A model generated the notes under the pieces. It was not told where the DNA came from. It saw nothing but the letters and a program-made list of their open reading frames with translations, and did no database searches. A stretch of 30,079 nt of DNA from Flavobacteriales bacterium (GTDB lineage: Bacteria; Bacteroidota; Bacteroidia; Flavobacteriales_D; Sanyastnellaceae). The DNA is taken from assembly GCA_015660615.1 (NCBI GenBank), contig DQKQ01000137.1:1-30079 (forward strand), given 5' to 3'. This document shows, in pieces, positions 1 to 10,000 of the stretch (position 1 is the stretch's first letter; the number at the start of each line of letters is the position of its first letter). A program made the position numbers and the translations under genes.

Positions 1-253
1 CACAGGCCTTAGCTTTAGATTTAATTGCGGCATCTACCGAAGTGTGAGTGGTCCAGCTTGCGTGCCAATCCGCAATTTTTTCAGCTAAATTCTTGCTTAG
101 TTTCATTGATTTCATTAAGTCGCTATGCGTGTATGCTTTTAGAACAGTCATCAATTCGGCTGCCTCAGTCATGTGATTAGGTAAACTAGCTAGTTCATTG
201 CATCTTGGAGCGTTAAGGACTATTGTTTTTGCCGGAGAGAGTAATATTAGCAT
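1..253 (-). CDS. yaaA: Peroxide stress protein YaaA, N-terminal part (gene runs off the window)
   Basis: Reading the minus strand from the ATG at 253-251 gives an open frame of 84 codons that continues past position 1. It begins MLILLSPAKT, the hallmark N-terminus of the YaaA (DUF328/UPF0246) family. A helical stretch follows (EAAELMTVLK, then LMKSMKLSKNLAEKIADWHA) that matches the family's 'LMKISDKLAELN..R...W' region. YaaA is a cytoplasmic DNA-binding protein that limits iron-driven oxidative damage during peroxide stress in E. coli; the role here is inferred from the family. The C-terminal two thirds lie outside the window. The start codon is 22 bp from the divergent ATG at 276, so the two genes must share a very compact control region. 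The family call rests on the N-terminal motif and the following helix. Confidence 0.8.
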   Translation of the reverse strand, partial: MLILLSPAKTIVLNAPRCNELASLPNHMTEAAELMTVLKAYTHSDLMKSMKLSKNLAEKIADWHASWTTHTSVDAAIKSKAKAC

Positions 254-275
254 TGCGCGAAGGTATATTGCACAC

Positions 276-2156
276 ATGAAAAAATTGACACCTACTTTAT
301 TTATCGCTTTAGCAATGTTATCTTCTGGCGTTTTATCTGCTCAATGTGCTGATGGTGAATCTGCTGTTCAGATCGTTATTGATACTGATAACTGGGGTTA
401 TGAGATGTACTGGGAGCTTGTTCCACTAGACCAAACATGCGGTTATGCCCCTGTGCTTTTAAGCGGAGGAAATATGGATGTTGGGTGTGATGGAAATGGC
501 GCTGGAGCCTCGGAAGGCCAAGCATACGCTAGCAATCAAATTTTTGTATCTAACATTGTTTGTATCGCTACTGGCTCGCAGGTGGATTTAATTCATGTTG
601 ATAGTTATGGCGATGGGGGGTCAGCTTTTACAGTTTTAATTAACGATATGCCCACCCAATATTTATACGGTGGAGGATATGGAGATGTATTTACGATAGA
701 TGTTACGGGCATTGATTTAATCGATCATGATATGCCTTGTGATGCTGCAGAGGTTTTAACTGACGGGACACCGATTCAAATTTCTTCTGTGGGAGCCACA
801 TCAAGTTATTCCGAAATAGCACCGACTACTTATGGTTGTAATACACCAGGTGCTTGGTGCGAGACTAATGCTAGTGTCTCAGTTTGGGCTACATTCACGG
901 CAGAAGCTGGTGTGAATTACAAAGTCAGCTCTTGCAACGATAGTACAAATTTCGATACTCAGATTGCAGTTTGGGTAGCGGATGACTGTGGTGATTGGTC
1001 AAGCTTTGTATTAATGGGAGCTAATGACGATACTAATTGTGGAGTGGGAAATGTTTATTCAAGCACTTGTTACACATCATGCATGGAAGCTGGAACTCAA
1101 GCCCTTATCCAAATTGATGGTTGGTATGGTTCAAATGGCGTTGCCCAATTAACAGTTGAGCCTTCTGAAGCAGAGCCTGTGCTTGGAGCTTCAGTACATA
1201 ATATTAGTTGTGCTCTTGAGACAGATTTTAATCCAGATGGATATATTAATATGTATTCTTATTATGGAGGACTTGACTGGGATGCGACTTGGACGGGACC
1301 ATTTGGATACACAGGCTCAGGTCTGAATATTGACGGTCTTTTACCTGGTGTATATAATGTAGAGATGGTCTCAAACTGCACAGGTGAAATGTTAACGGGA
1401 TCTTATACAATTGTGAATCCAGAACCTCTTGAGCTAGATGTTATTGTGACTTCGTCTTGTGAAAATGGTTCAGGTGGTTCTTTAGACCTTCAGATTACGG
1501 GTGGAACTGGTGATATGGATATTGATTGGGATGGACCGGAGAGTTTTGACTGGGACTATGAGGATATTTCAGCAGCTGAAACAGGCTGGTACAATGTTGA
1601 AGTGATAGATGGCAATGGGTGTTCAGCAGACATGGACGTAGAAGTCCCTTTTGTGGGGATTACTCCGTTTAGTTTAGGTGCAGATTTTGAAATGTGTGCT
1701 GGAGATACCGAGTTTTTCTTCGGGCCAGTTGGGAACTATGCCTATCAGTGGCAGGACGGATCGACGGGGCAGTTTTACATTTTAGATACGGAAGATGAGA
1801 TTGCAACAACTGCTGTTGTGGGGGTTTCAGTTAGTAATGATTATGGTTGTGAGGCTACAGATGCGGTTGTTATTTCTATCGTGAACTGTGCATTGTCTAC
1901 TTCTGATATTGCTGTAGAGAATGAATGGAGTATTTCTCCCAATCCTATGTTGAGCTCAACAATTTTAAATCTTAGCGGTGTAAGTGAAAATAGTTTATGT
2001 CGTGTTAGAGATGGGAGTGGTAGAATTGTTAAATCTATTAAGGTTACAGATAAGATGCAACTCGATGTTTCAGATATGAGTTCGGGGATTTATTTAGTTG
2101 AGGTTTTGGGTGAGCGTGGTGCTGTGGTTTGGAATACAAGAGCGATAGTTCAGTAA
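276..2156 (+). CDS. T9SS-secreted repeat protein with type A sorting domain
   Basis: I chose the ATG at 276 (626 aa) because it opens a clean signal peptide (MKKLTPTLFIALAMLSSGVLSA then QCADGE). Upstream in-frame starts would fall inside the divergent yaaA gene. After the signal comes a domain of about 110 residues with a CADGE start and a DSYGDGG turn, also found in the product at 4591. A PPC/MAM-like segment follows (VWATFTAEAGVNYKVSSC, then a DD..C motif, about residues 200-300). Two SprB-like repeats lie at about 306-458, and an Ig-like segment after them. The C-terminus from about 547 (ISPNPM, then SGIYLVEVLG) is a T9SS type A sorting domain, so the protein should cross the outer membrane through the T9SS and be anchored or released at the surface. 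Cysteine-rich and acidic. The exact role is unknown; adhesion or matrix binding is the likeliest. Confidence 0.85.
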   Translation: MKKLTPTLFIALAMLSSGVLSAQCADGESAVQIVIDTDNWGYEMYWELVPLDQTCGYAPVLLSGGNMDVGCDGNGAGASEGQAYASNQIFVSNIVCIATGSQVDLIHVDSYGDGGSAFTVLINDMPTQYLYGGGYGDVFTIDVTGIDLIDHDMPCDAAEVLTDGTPIQISSVGATSSYSEIAPTTYGCNTPGAWCETNASVSVWATFTAEAGVNYKVSSCNDSTNFDTQIAVWVADDCGDWSSFVLMGANDDTNCGVGNVYSSTCYTSCMEAGTQALIQIDGWYGSNGVAQLTVEPSEAEPVLGASVHNISCALETDFNPDGYINMYSYYGGLDWDATWTGPFGYTGSGLNIDGLLPGVYNVEMVSNCTGEMLTGSYTIVNPEPLELDVIVTSSCENGSGGSLDLQITGGTGDMDIDWDGPESFDWDYEDISAAETGWYNVEVIDGNGCSADMDVEVPFVGITPFSLGADFEMCAGDTEFFFGPVGNYAYQWQDGSTGQFYILDTEDEIATTAVVGVSVSNDYGCEATDAVVISIVNCALSTSDIAVENEWSISPNPMLSSTILNLSGVSENSLCRVRDGSGRIVKSIKVTDKMQLDVSDMSSGIYLVEVLGERGAVVWNTRAIVQ

Positions 2157-2178
2157 GGAAATTAGATAAAATTGTAGC

Positions 2179-4359
2179 ATGAAAATTAGTATTAAGATAG
2201 TTCTGTTGTGGCTTTTTATGGGCCTAGTATCTATTGATGCTGGTGCGAAAGAGGGTATGTGGATTCCAACTCTTCTTCAGGCACTTGAAGGGGATATGCA
2301 AGCCATGGGGCTTCGTCTTACTGCAGAAGATATTGACAGTGTGAACCACAGTAGCCTGAAGGATGCTGTAGTTCATTTCGGTGGAGGATGCACAGCTGAG
2401 ATGGTTAGCTCAGAAGGATTACTTCTAACGAATCATCATTGCGGATATAGCCAAATACAGTATCACAGCTCTGTTAAAAATGATTACCTAAAGAACGGGT
2501 TTTGGGCCATGTCTAAAGCGGAAGAATTACCTAATCCAGGTCTTACTGCGACATTTATTGATAGAATTCAAGATGTTTCTGAAAGGGTAGCTTTAACTCT
2601 TGATGGACTAGAAGGGGAGGAGCTTGCTGCTGCTCGCAAAGCTCTTTATGCTGAGATCGTGGCGGAATACACTGACGGAACTGATTTAACGGGTGGCGTT
2701 GTCGCCTTTGATTTCGGAAATCAACACTTCTTAATCACCAAACGCACTTTTAACGATGTGAGACTTGTAGGGGCTCCGCCTTCCGCAGTGGGTAAATTCG
2801 GTGGGGATACGGATAATTGGCTTTGGCCTAGACACACTGGAGACTTCAGCGTTTTCAGAATCTACGCTTCTTCAGAAAACAACCCTGCGGATTATAATGA
2901 AGACAATGTGCCTTACAACCCAGCTCACCACTTTCCCGTTTCTTTAGATGGTGTTCACGAAGGTGACTTCACGATGGTTTTCGGCTTTCCCGGGAGAACG
3001 GAACAGTACCTGACTTCGGATGCAGTTACTCACGTTATCGAACGCCTCAACCCTATGCGCATTGCTATGCGTGATGCTAGTCTTAAGATCATAAACGCGG
3101 CCCGAGCATCTTCAGATGCTCTCAGAATTGCATACGCACCTAAGCAAAGTAGTATTTCTAACGCATGGAAGAAGTGGGAAGGCCAAACAACCGGACTCGT
3201 CGAACTCAACGCAGTACAACAAAAGCTCGACCTGGAATCGGAATTTCAATCCCGAACCATTGCTCTATCACGTTCTGTACCCGAGCTTTCTAATCCTAAG
3301 TTTTTAACAGTGATTGATAAGATTCAGGCAGCAAATGCAGATTATTTCTCTTATCTAGAGGCACGTGCTCTATTTATCGAGCTGGTATATTACGGCCCTG
3401 ATATCTTACTGCACGCTTTCGATTTCGCTGATCTCATTGATGATTGGGATAACTTGGAATCTTCAGGCAAGCTTGATGACGAAATAGCCTCGTTGTTAGA
3501 GGCGAATTCTGAGTACGCTCGCAACTACGATGCTTCCGTAGATGAACGCCTACTAGGAGATCTTGTTTCTACCTACCTGGATCTTATCCCTTCGACTTTG
3601 ACTCCCGAAAAAATGTTCGCTGATTTTAATTCAGCGAGTTCATCGAGTTCGTATGCGTCAAGTTTTTTCAAAAACTCTATTTTCGATAACCCAGATGACC
3701 TGGAAGCTCTTCTTTTAAAACGCAAGAAAAAGACGTTTGCTAAGCTGAAAAATGATCCTGCTTACCTTCTAATATTGGAGCAGAGATCTCATTACTTCGC
3801 GAACATCTCGCCTGGATATCGTGCCGGCTCTTCATCGATACAATCTGCTACAGCGATATATACTCGTGGTCTTCGAGAGCTTTTCCCTGATCGCCTTTTC
3901 CCTATTGATGCGAATTCTACTCTTCGATTAACTTACGGGAAAGTAGAGGGGTCATCTCCGCATGACGGTATGACATACAACCCCACCACAACAGCTCGAG
4001 GGATACTCCAAAAATATAAGCCAGGTGACCCCGATTTCGATCTCCCATCAGACCTTGTTTCAGCCCTTAATGATGGCGATTGGGGGTTGTATGGCGAAAA
4101 CGACGATCTCGTTATCTGCTTCACAGGCAGCAATCACACCACTGGAGGAAACTCTGGAAGCCCAGTAATTAATGGCGATGGATATCTAGTGGGAATCAAC
4201 TTCGATAGAAGCTGGGAAAGCACAATGAGCGATATCCTATTCGATGAAAATCGGTGCAGGAATATCATGGTAGATATCCGCTACGTGCTTTGGATTATCG
4301 ATAAATACGCTGGGGCAGGGCATCTCGTAGAGGAGATGACAATTGTCGATTCAGAATAA
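2179..4359 (+). CDS. S46 family dipeptidyl-peptidase, DPP11-like
   Basis: The 726-residue length is typical of S46 exopeptidases, which remove dipeptides from peptide N-termini in the periplasm. A signal peptide ends near residue 23 (VSIDAGA), followed by KEGMW, the usual S46 N-terminus. The chymotrypsin-like triad is visible: His in TNHHCGY (H86/H87), Asp in WPRHTGDF (D222) and Ser in GGNSGSP (S659). Eighteen residues after the serine lies R677 (NFDRSWE). In Porphyromonas DPP11 an arginine at this position gives preference for Asp/Glu at P1, whereas DPP7 has glycine, so DPP11-type specificity is inferred. No T9SS sorting domain is present, which fits a periplasmic enzyme. The gene follows the upstream one by 22 bp and may be co-transcribed, although the functional link is not obvious. 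Confidence 0.93.
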   Translation: MKISIKIVLLWLFMGLVSIDAGAKEGMWIPTLLQALEGDMQAMGLRLTAEDIDSVNHSSLKDAVVHFGGGCTAEMVSSEGLLLTNHHCGYSQIQYHSSVKNDYLKNGFWAMSKAEELPNPGLTATFIDRIQDVSERVALTLDGLEGEELAAARKALYAEIVAEYTDGTDLTGGVVAFDFGNQHFLITKRTFNDVRLVGAPPSAVGKFGGDTDNWLWPRHTGDFSVFRIYASSENNPADYNEDNVPYNPAHHFPVSLDGVHEGDFTMVFGFPGRTEQYLTSDAVTHVIERLNPMRIAMRDASLKIINAARASSDALRIAYAPKQSSISNAWKKWEGQTTGLVELNAVQQKLDLESEFQSRTIALSRSVPELSNPKFLTVIDKIQAANADYFSYLEARALFIELVYYGPDILLHAFDFADLIDDWDNLESSGKLDDEIASLLEANSEYARNYDASVDERLLGDLVSTYLDLIPSTLTPEKMFADFNSASSSSSYASSFFKNSIFDNPDDLEALLLKRKKKTFAKLKNDPAYLLILEQRSHYFANISPGYRAGSSSIQSATAIYTRGLRELFPDRLFPIDANSTLRLTYGKVEGSSPHDGMTYNPTTTARGILQKYKPGDPDFDLPSDLVSALNDGDWGLYGENDDLVICFTGSNHTTGGNSGSPVINGDGYLVGINFDRSWESTMSDILFDENRCRNIMVDIRYVLWIIDKYAGAGHLVEEMTIVDSE

Positions 4360-4394
4360 ATAAGTGCTACTTTAAATAGCAGCAAGACTGTTAT

Positions 4395-4502
4395 CTACGA
4401 AGCTATAAAGTAAATCGAAATAATAACAATTGCGAAAATAAATAGAGCAATAGTTACCGGTCCTCCTATTTCGTCCTGTTGAGGTTCTTCGTGATTTGAC
4501 AT
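4395..4502 (-). CDS. 35-residue single-pass membrane microprotein
   Basis: The ATG at 4502-4500 opens a 35-codon frame: a charged N-terminus (MSNHEEPQQDEIGG, net acidic) followed by one hydrophobic helix of about 20 residues (PVTIALFIFAIVIISIYFIA). The longer frame reading through from 4739 overlaps the 5' end of the divergent gene at 4591 and has no coding character, so I take the inner start. A TATCTTCG box (minus strand, 4524-4517) lies 14 nt upstream, close to the Bacteroidota -7 consensus TAnnTTTG. The gene stands alone between a convergent and a divergent neighbour. Its architecture resembles small accessory subunits of membrane complexes, but I do not recognise the family and assign no function. 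Confidence 0.55.
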   Translation of the reverse strand: MSNHEEPQQDEIGGPVTIALFIFAIVIISIYFIAS

Positions 4503-4590
4503 TGTGTTTTTTTTGGCGAAGATACATATTCCATGTAAAAAGTTGTAATTTGCTTGTTGAAACCTGTATTGTAACCTACAATAATTTACT

Positions 4591-6981
4591 ATGAAGTATT
4601 TTCCAGCTCTTTGGGCATTATCTTTCGTCCTATTTTTATCGTTTAATATATCAGCCCAAACCTCCTGTGCCGATGGAGAAACAGAGGTGGTAATTGAAAT
4701 TGTCGCAGATGACTGGCCTAATGAAATTAGTTGGGACATCTCAGTAGGAGGAGAGTTGCTCGCTTCAGGTGATGGAGAAGGCGTTGATACTTTATGTGTG
4801 TCTTCAGCAGATCTGTTCCCATGTTATTTATTTGAAATACACGATTCATATGGAGATGGTATTGACTCGCCAGGTGGATATTGGCTATACATTGATGGAG
4901 TAGAAATCGCCTCTGGCGGCAACTATACTTACGGTGATGAGGTTGCCTTTGAGTGTGCCCCGGGTTCTACATGTAATGATGCAGTGGATTTAGGAATGCC
5001 TTCTGAAGAAGGCGATATGATAGCACAAGAAGGAAGTAATTTTTGGTACACATTTACACCTGATGCTAATGGAATGTATGATTTCAGTAGTTGTGAAACT
5101 GGTTGTGACACTAAACTATATGTTTATGAATACTGTAGCATGAGTAGTTTCGACAACAGCAATATAGGAACAATTTATTATGATGATAATCAAGGAGGTT
5201 GTGGAGAAGAAGCTTCTCAAACAATGCTCTTAGAAGGTGGAGTAACATACTGGATAAGATGGTATTCAGTGGATGGTTGTGATGGAGACTGGAACTGGGT
5301 ACACACTTATGTGGGTCCACCTGTTGGATGTACAGATGAGGAGGCTTGTAACTACAACCCTTCTGCTGAGATAGATAGTGGAGATTGTATTTATCCAGGT
5401 GACCCAGCGTGTAATGGGCCAGACCTTATTGTTGTAGAAGAAGCCGTTGTAAATAGTATTTACGCTACAAATATGCAAGTCAGTCAATCTGATTGCTATA
5501 TTACAGAAGGATGTCTAAACGGATACGGTGATAGAGAAATTGTAAGGTTTACGACACACATTAAAAACATAGGTGACCTTGATTATTACATCGGATCTAC
5601 AAATGATAATACGAATAACCAATTTGAATGGGGAGACTGCCATAATCACTGGCACCACAAAGGATACGCTAAGTACGATCTCTACACTTTAGAGGGGGAG
5701 TACATCCCAATCGGTTTTAAGAATGGTTTCTGCGTAATGGATCTTGAATGTTCAGGTGGCGGAACAGGACAGTATGGATGTAGTACTATGGGTATTTCTG
5801 CAGGATGTGGAGATATTTACTCAAGTGGTCTTAGCTGTCAGTGGATTGATGTTACTGATGTAGCAGACGGTACATACTTCCTTTTAGTACGTGCGAATTG
5901 GGATTTTATTCCAGATGCTTTGGGAAGAGAGGAAACGGATTATTCTAATAATTACGCAGCAGTTTGTGTAAACTTCGACAGGTCAATGGGAAGTCTTAAT
6001 GTTGATGTTTATACCGATTGTGAGCCATTCAACGATTGTGAAGGAACATTATTTGGTCAAGCTATAGAAGATTGTAATGGAGATTGTAACGGTGGAGCAC
6101 TTGTAGGAGACTTAGATTACAATGGAGCACAAGAGTACACAGATGCGGTTTCATATGTAGAAAGGATCCTCGGAAATGACATCGATGCTCTTCCTTGTAC
6201 AGATATAGACCAAGATGATAATATCACTGTTACAGACGCAGCTTTAATGTCGCGTTGCCAATACTGGAACGTAGCTCACGAGCATCCAGACAGCTCTGGA
6301 TTCCACGATAAGTGTAGCTTCCCTGTGACTGAAATCACAAATATTTTCGACACAACTCATTTTAAAATTGGTGATATAAACTGGGATCAAGGTTTCTTAG
6401 ATGTTCATGTTTTGAACCCGAATAACAGAATAGTAGGTTATCAACTCGAGTTCTCAGGAATTGAAATTTCTCAAGCAATATCACTTGCCGACGTAGTGAA
6501 TTACCCCATTACGCCATCGTTCGTGCCTGGTGGTTCAGAAGTTATAGGACTAAGCTATGAAGGAGAAAGCATGTTGAAGTTTTATGAGTGGACTCCATTT
6601 TTACGTCTATACTGGATGAATGTAGAAGAAGATGTTTGTCTGCTTCACTGCGAAGACGTTGTAAACTCGTTTTACCAAAATACACTTATTGATATTATAG
6701 ATGGATGTGTAGGTGCTGTTGAGCTTGAGAACATGGATCAAGGTGTTGTGAGTATTATGCCTAACCCGATGAATTCCTCAGCAACCCTTTCATTCTCCAA
6801 TCCTATGAGAGATGAGCTACACCTTCAAATTGTTGACGCTCTAGGTAGAGTTGTGAGAGAAGAAAATGTAAGAGGGACTCAACATGAAATTATCAAAGGA
6901 GATCTTACTTCAGGGGCTTATTTCTTTAAGCTTTCGGGACAACGTATAGCTCCTATGTCAGGGAGATTTGATATTCAGTAG
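4591..6981 (+). CDS. T9SS-secreted lysyl oxidase-domain protein with dockerin-like region
   Basis: 796 aa with a signal peptide ending NISAQ. An N-terminal CADGE domain and a PPC-like segment (FWYTFTPDANGMYDFSSC) resemble the product at 276. A short GCTDEEACNYNPSA cysteine module leads into a lysyl-oxidase domain (about 285-465). That domain has the copper site GDCHNHWHH (H351, H353, H355) and CQWIDVTDV, ending in ETDYSNN. Aligned by eye to human LOX, K377 (GFKNGFC) and Y410 (GCGDIY) fall on the Lys320 and Tyr355 that form the lysine tyrosylquinone cofactor. A dockerin-like EF-hand region (GDLDYNGAQEYTD, about 507-560) follows. A type A sorting domain from about 718 (SIMPNPM, then SGAYFFKLSG) predicts export by the T9SS. 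The likely activity is oxidative deamination of primary amines at the cell surface. The substrate is unknown. Confidence 0.85.
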   Translation: MKYFPALWALSFVLFLSFNISAQTSCADGETEVVIEIVADDWPNEISWDISVGGELLASGDGEGVDTLCVSSADLFPCYLFEIHDSYGDGIDSPGGYWLYIDGVEIASGGNYTYGDEVAFECAPGSTCNDAVDLGMPSEEGDMIAQEGSNFWYTFTPDANGMYDFSSCETGCDTKLYVYEYCSMSSFDNSNIGTIYYDDNQGGCGEEASQTMLLEGGVTYWIRWYSVDGCDGDWNWVHTYVGPPVGCTDEEACNYNPSAEIDSGDCIYPGDPACNGPDLIVVEEAVVNSIYATNMQVSQSDCYITEGCLNGYGDREIVRFTTHIKNIGDLDYYIGSTNDNTNNQFEWGDCHNHWHHKGYAKYDLYTLEGEYIPIGFKNGFCVMDLECSGGGTGQYGCSTMGISAGCGDIYSSGLSCQWIDVTDVADGTYFLLVRANWDFIPDALGREETDYSNNYAAVCVNFDRSMGSLNVDVYTDCEPFNDCEGTLFGQAIEDCNGDCNGGALVGDLDYNGAQEYTDAVSYVERILGNDIDALPCTDIDQDDNITVTDAALMSRCQYWNVAHEHPDSSGFHDKCSFPVTEITNIFDTTHFKIGDINWDQGFLDVHVLNPNNRIVGYQLEFSGIEISQAISLADVVNYPITPSFVPGGSEVIGLSYEGESMLKFYEWTPFLRLYWMNVEEDVCLLHCEDVVNSFYQNTLIDIIDGCVGAVELENMDQGVVSIMPNPMNSSATLSFSNPMRDELHLQIVDALGRVVREENVRGTQHEIIKGDLTSGAYFFKLSGQRIAPMSGRFDIQ

Positions 6982-7018
6982 CTTCAATTGGCTAAACAAT
7001 AGTTAGAATAATATCTCA

Positions 7019-10000
7019 ATGAGGAATTTGCTATTAATTTCAGGCTTGTTTTTTACGATTCATCTCGTGCAGGGTCAGGTTGTAATAAATGAATTTTCAT
7101 GCTCTAACTACACTCTTGGTGTGGGTGGGGATAACGAGGATTACATCGAATTCTACAATCCGGGTGTTGCCCCTACTGATATAGGAGGTTATTTTTTAAG
7201 TGATAACCCAGCTAATCCTGATAAATTTGAAATCCCAGCAGGGACTTTTGTTCCTGCAGGTGGGTATCTCCTTGTGATGTGCTCTGGAGAAGGTGAACTT
7301 CTGCCTAATCTGTATATTGGGGGGAATCTGAATACGAACTTCAAAGTGAACCAATGTGAGGGTGAGGCAATGGTATTTAGTGATCCTAGCGGGGCGATAT
7401 TAGAGGAGTATGTTTTTGTTTCAAACATAGGTACTACGCAGGCGGATCACAGTTGGGCTAGAGACAATGACGGGGGAGCTCTTTGGTCTATATGTACTAA
7501 CCCTACACCTGAAGCGGCGAATGGGGGAGACATGTTCTCGGGATATGCCACGACACCTGTGTTCAGCGACGAAGCTGGATTTTACGCCGGAGGTCTCAAT
7601 GTCGCTATCGACGTTCCCGTGGGATGTGAAGTGAGGTACACAACAGACGGATACGCTCCGGGTCCTTTCAGCACACTTTACACGGGAGCAATAAATGTTT
7701 CTACAACGACTGTTCTTAGAGCTATATCGTTTGATCTGTCGGGAGTAAATGCACCTAGCTACATTGCAACGAACACTTATTTTACTGGAGCCGATTCGCA
7801 CACGATTTCTGTGGTTTCAGTAAGTGGAAATGGTCAGGAGGATGGTTCATGGCCAGGAGGATGGGGTGGAGGAGGAGATGAGCCGATGCACATCGAGTTT
7901 TTCAATGCTAATGGATCGTTTAGGGTTGAAGCTACTGGCGATAGCAACGAGCACGGAAATGATTCAAATGCTTACGGACAACGGGGGTTTGACTACGTTA
8001 CCAGAGACCAAATGGGTTACGATTACGCCATTGAAGCTCAGCTTTTCGCGATAAAAGACCGCAACAAGTTTCAAAGATTGATTTTTAAAGCTGCTGCGAA
8101 TGACAATTACCCATTCGAACCGGGTGCCCACATAAGAGATGCATATGTTCATACCCTGAGTCACAAGGCGGATCTGAAATTAGATGAGCGTACTTCAGAG
8201 AGCTGCATAGTTTATTTAAATGGCCTGTATTGGGGCGTTTATGAATACCGTGAGAAGGTAGATGATATCGATTTTACAACTAAGTACTACGACCAACCTA
8301 GGCATTTCGTTGACTTCTTAAAAACTTGGGGTGGAACTTGGGAGGAATATGGCTCTGGGAATGATTGGTATACTCTGGTAAACTTCGTGACAGGCCAGGA
8401 TATGACTGATGCGGCTAATTACGATTACGTCACAACCCAACTTCACCCACTTAGCTTGATAGACTATTTCGTACTTAACAGTTATGTGGTATGTATGGAT
8501 TGGCTTAACTGGAATACAGCTTGGTGGAGGGGGAGACATCCTGATGGTGATGCTAAGAGATGGAGATATGCGCTTTGGGATATGGATGCCACTTTCGGAC
8601 ATTACATTAATTATACAGGAGTGCCAGATACAGGAGCTACAGCAGACCCGTGTAATCCGGAAGCAATGGGAGATGTAGGGGGGCAGGGACATATTCCTGT
8701 TCTAAATGCTTTACTTGATAACGAAACATTTTACGCTACATATGTTAATCGTTGGGCTGATCTGGGGAACACCTATTTCACATGTGATTATATGCACTCT
8801 GTTCTTGACAGTATGGTTCTTGTGATAGAGCCTGAAATGCCAAGACAATGTGTTAGATGGGGAGGTAATGTTGCTGGTTGGCAATTTGAGCTGCAAGAGC
8901 TCAGAGATTTTATTGATGACCGTTGTGAGTCAGAACTTCTTTCAGGGATGGAAGACTGCTACGATGTAACCCCCGTAACGCTCACACTTGAAATTGTAGG
9001 TCAGGGTGATGTTCAAATAAATACAGTAGATATTACGCCTGCCGACAGTCCATTTAGTGGATTTTATTTCGAGGAACTGCCTATAACTCTTACGGCAGAA
9101 GAAAATTACGGAGTACAGTTTTTGTTTTGGGAAATTACGGCTGGTTCTGCACCTCTTGCTGATCCATCTAATATAGAGTGGGAGGTAGATCTAGAAGGCG
9201 ATATTACAATAGTAGCTCATTTCGGAATCCCTGTGCCGCCTGAAGATATCACCTTCAATGTTGATCCTGCAGGAGCAGGGTCAATTGTCTTAGACGGGGT
9301 GTTAATTACGGATTATCCTTCAGTACAAACTCTAACAGTTAGTGGTCATTCCATGCAAGCTCTGCCATTAAATCAATGGTGGGAGTTTTCTCATTGGACT
9401 TCATCCAATGATATGAATGCTATCGACCCAGATATGAATTCAGCGGATGCAAATCTTCAAGTAGTCCAGCCAGGAATGGTAACGGCAACTTTCATTTACA
9501 TTGAGCATACTGAATTAGAAGTTGAGGTGAGGCCCGATGGCTCAGGGGCTGTTACAGTTGTAAACATTGCATACGTAGATGATTATTGGACTTCTGGACT
9601 AGTAACAGATGGCCCACTTATTTTCAAAGCGTCTCCTGCAGATCAGTGGGAGTTTGATAGATGGGAAGTCTTAGTTACAGATCCTTCCCCAAGCGATAGG
9701 AGTCCTAGTATGGCTCTCAATTTGGAAGGAGTCCCTTACGAAAATGTAGTAGCATACTTTAAGGAGGTTGAATTTAGAATTTTTATACCTAATGCGTTCA
9801 CTCCTGATAATGACGGTGTAAACGATAGTTTTCTTCCTTTAGGCCAAGGGTTCACATCCGAGCAGTATCGTTTTACAGTGCTTAACCGTTGGGGAGAAGT
9901 TGTTTTTGAAACCACGAATCCAGACACGCCTTGGATAGGTCAAAATAACTTAAATGGAGGTGAACACTTCGTCTCTGACGGAGTTTACATGTACTCAGTT

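Noticed and set aside
198..275. Upstream extension of the first T9SS gene to a start at 198
   Set aside because: It would lie in the antisense of yaaA and bury the signal peptide behind 26 residues.
4360..4394. Terminator between the S46 gene and the microprotein
   Set aside because: TGCTA...TAGCA gives only a 5-bp A/T-containing stem with no T run on either strand.
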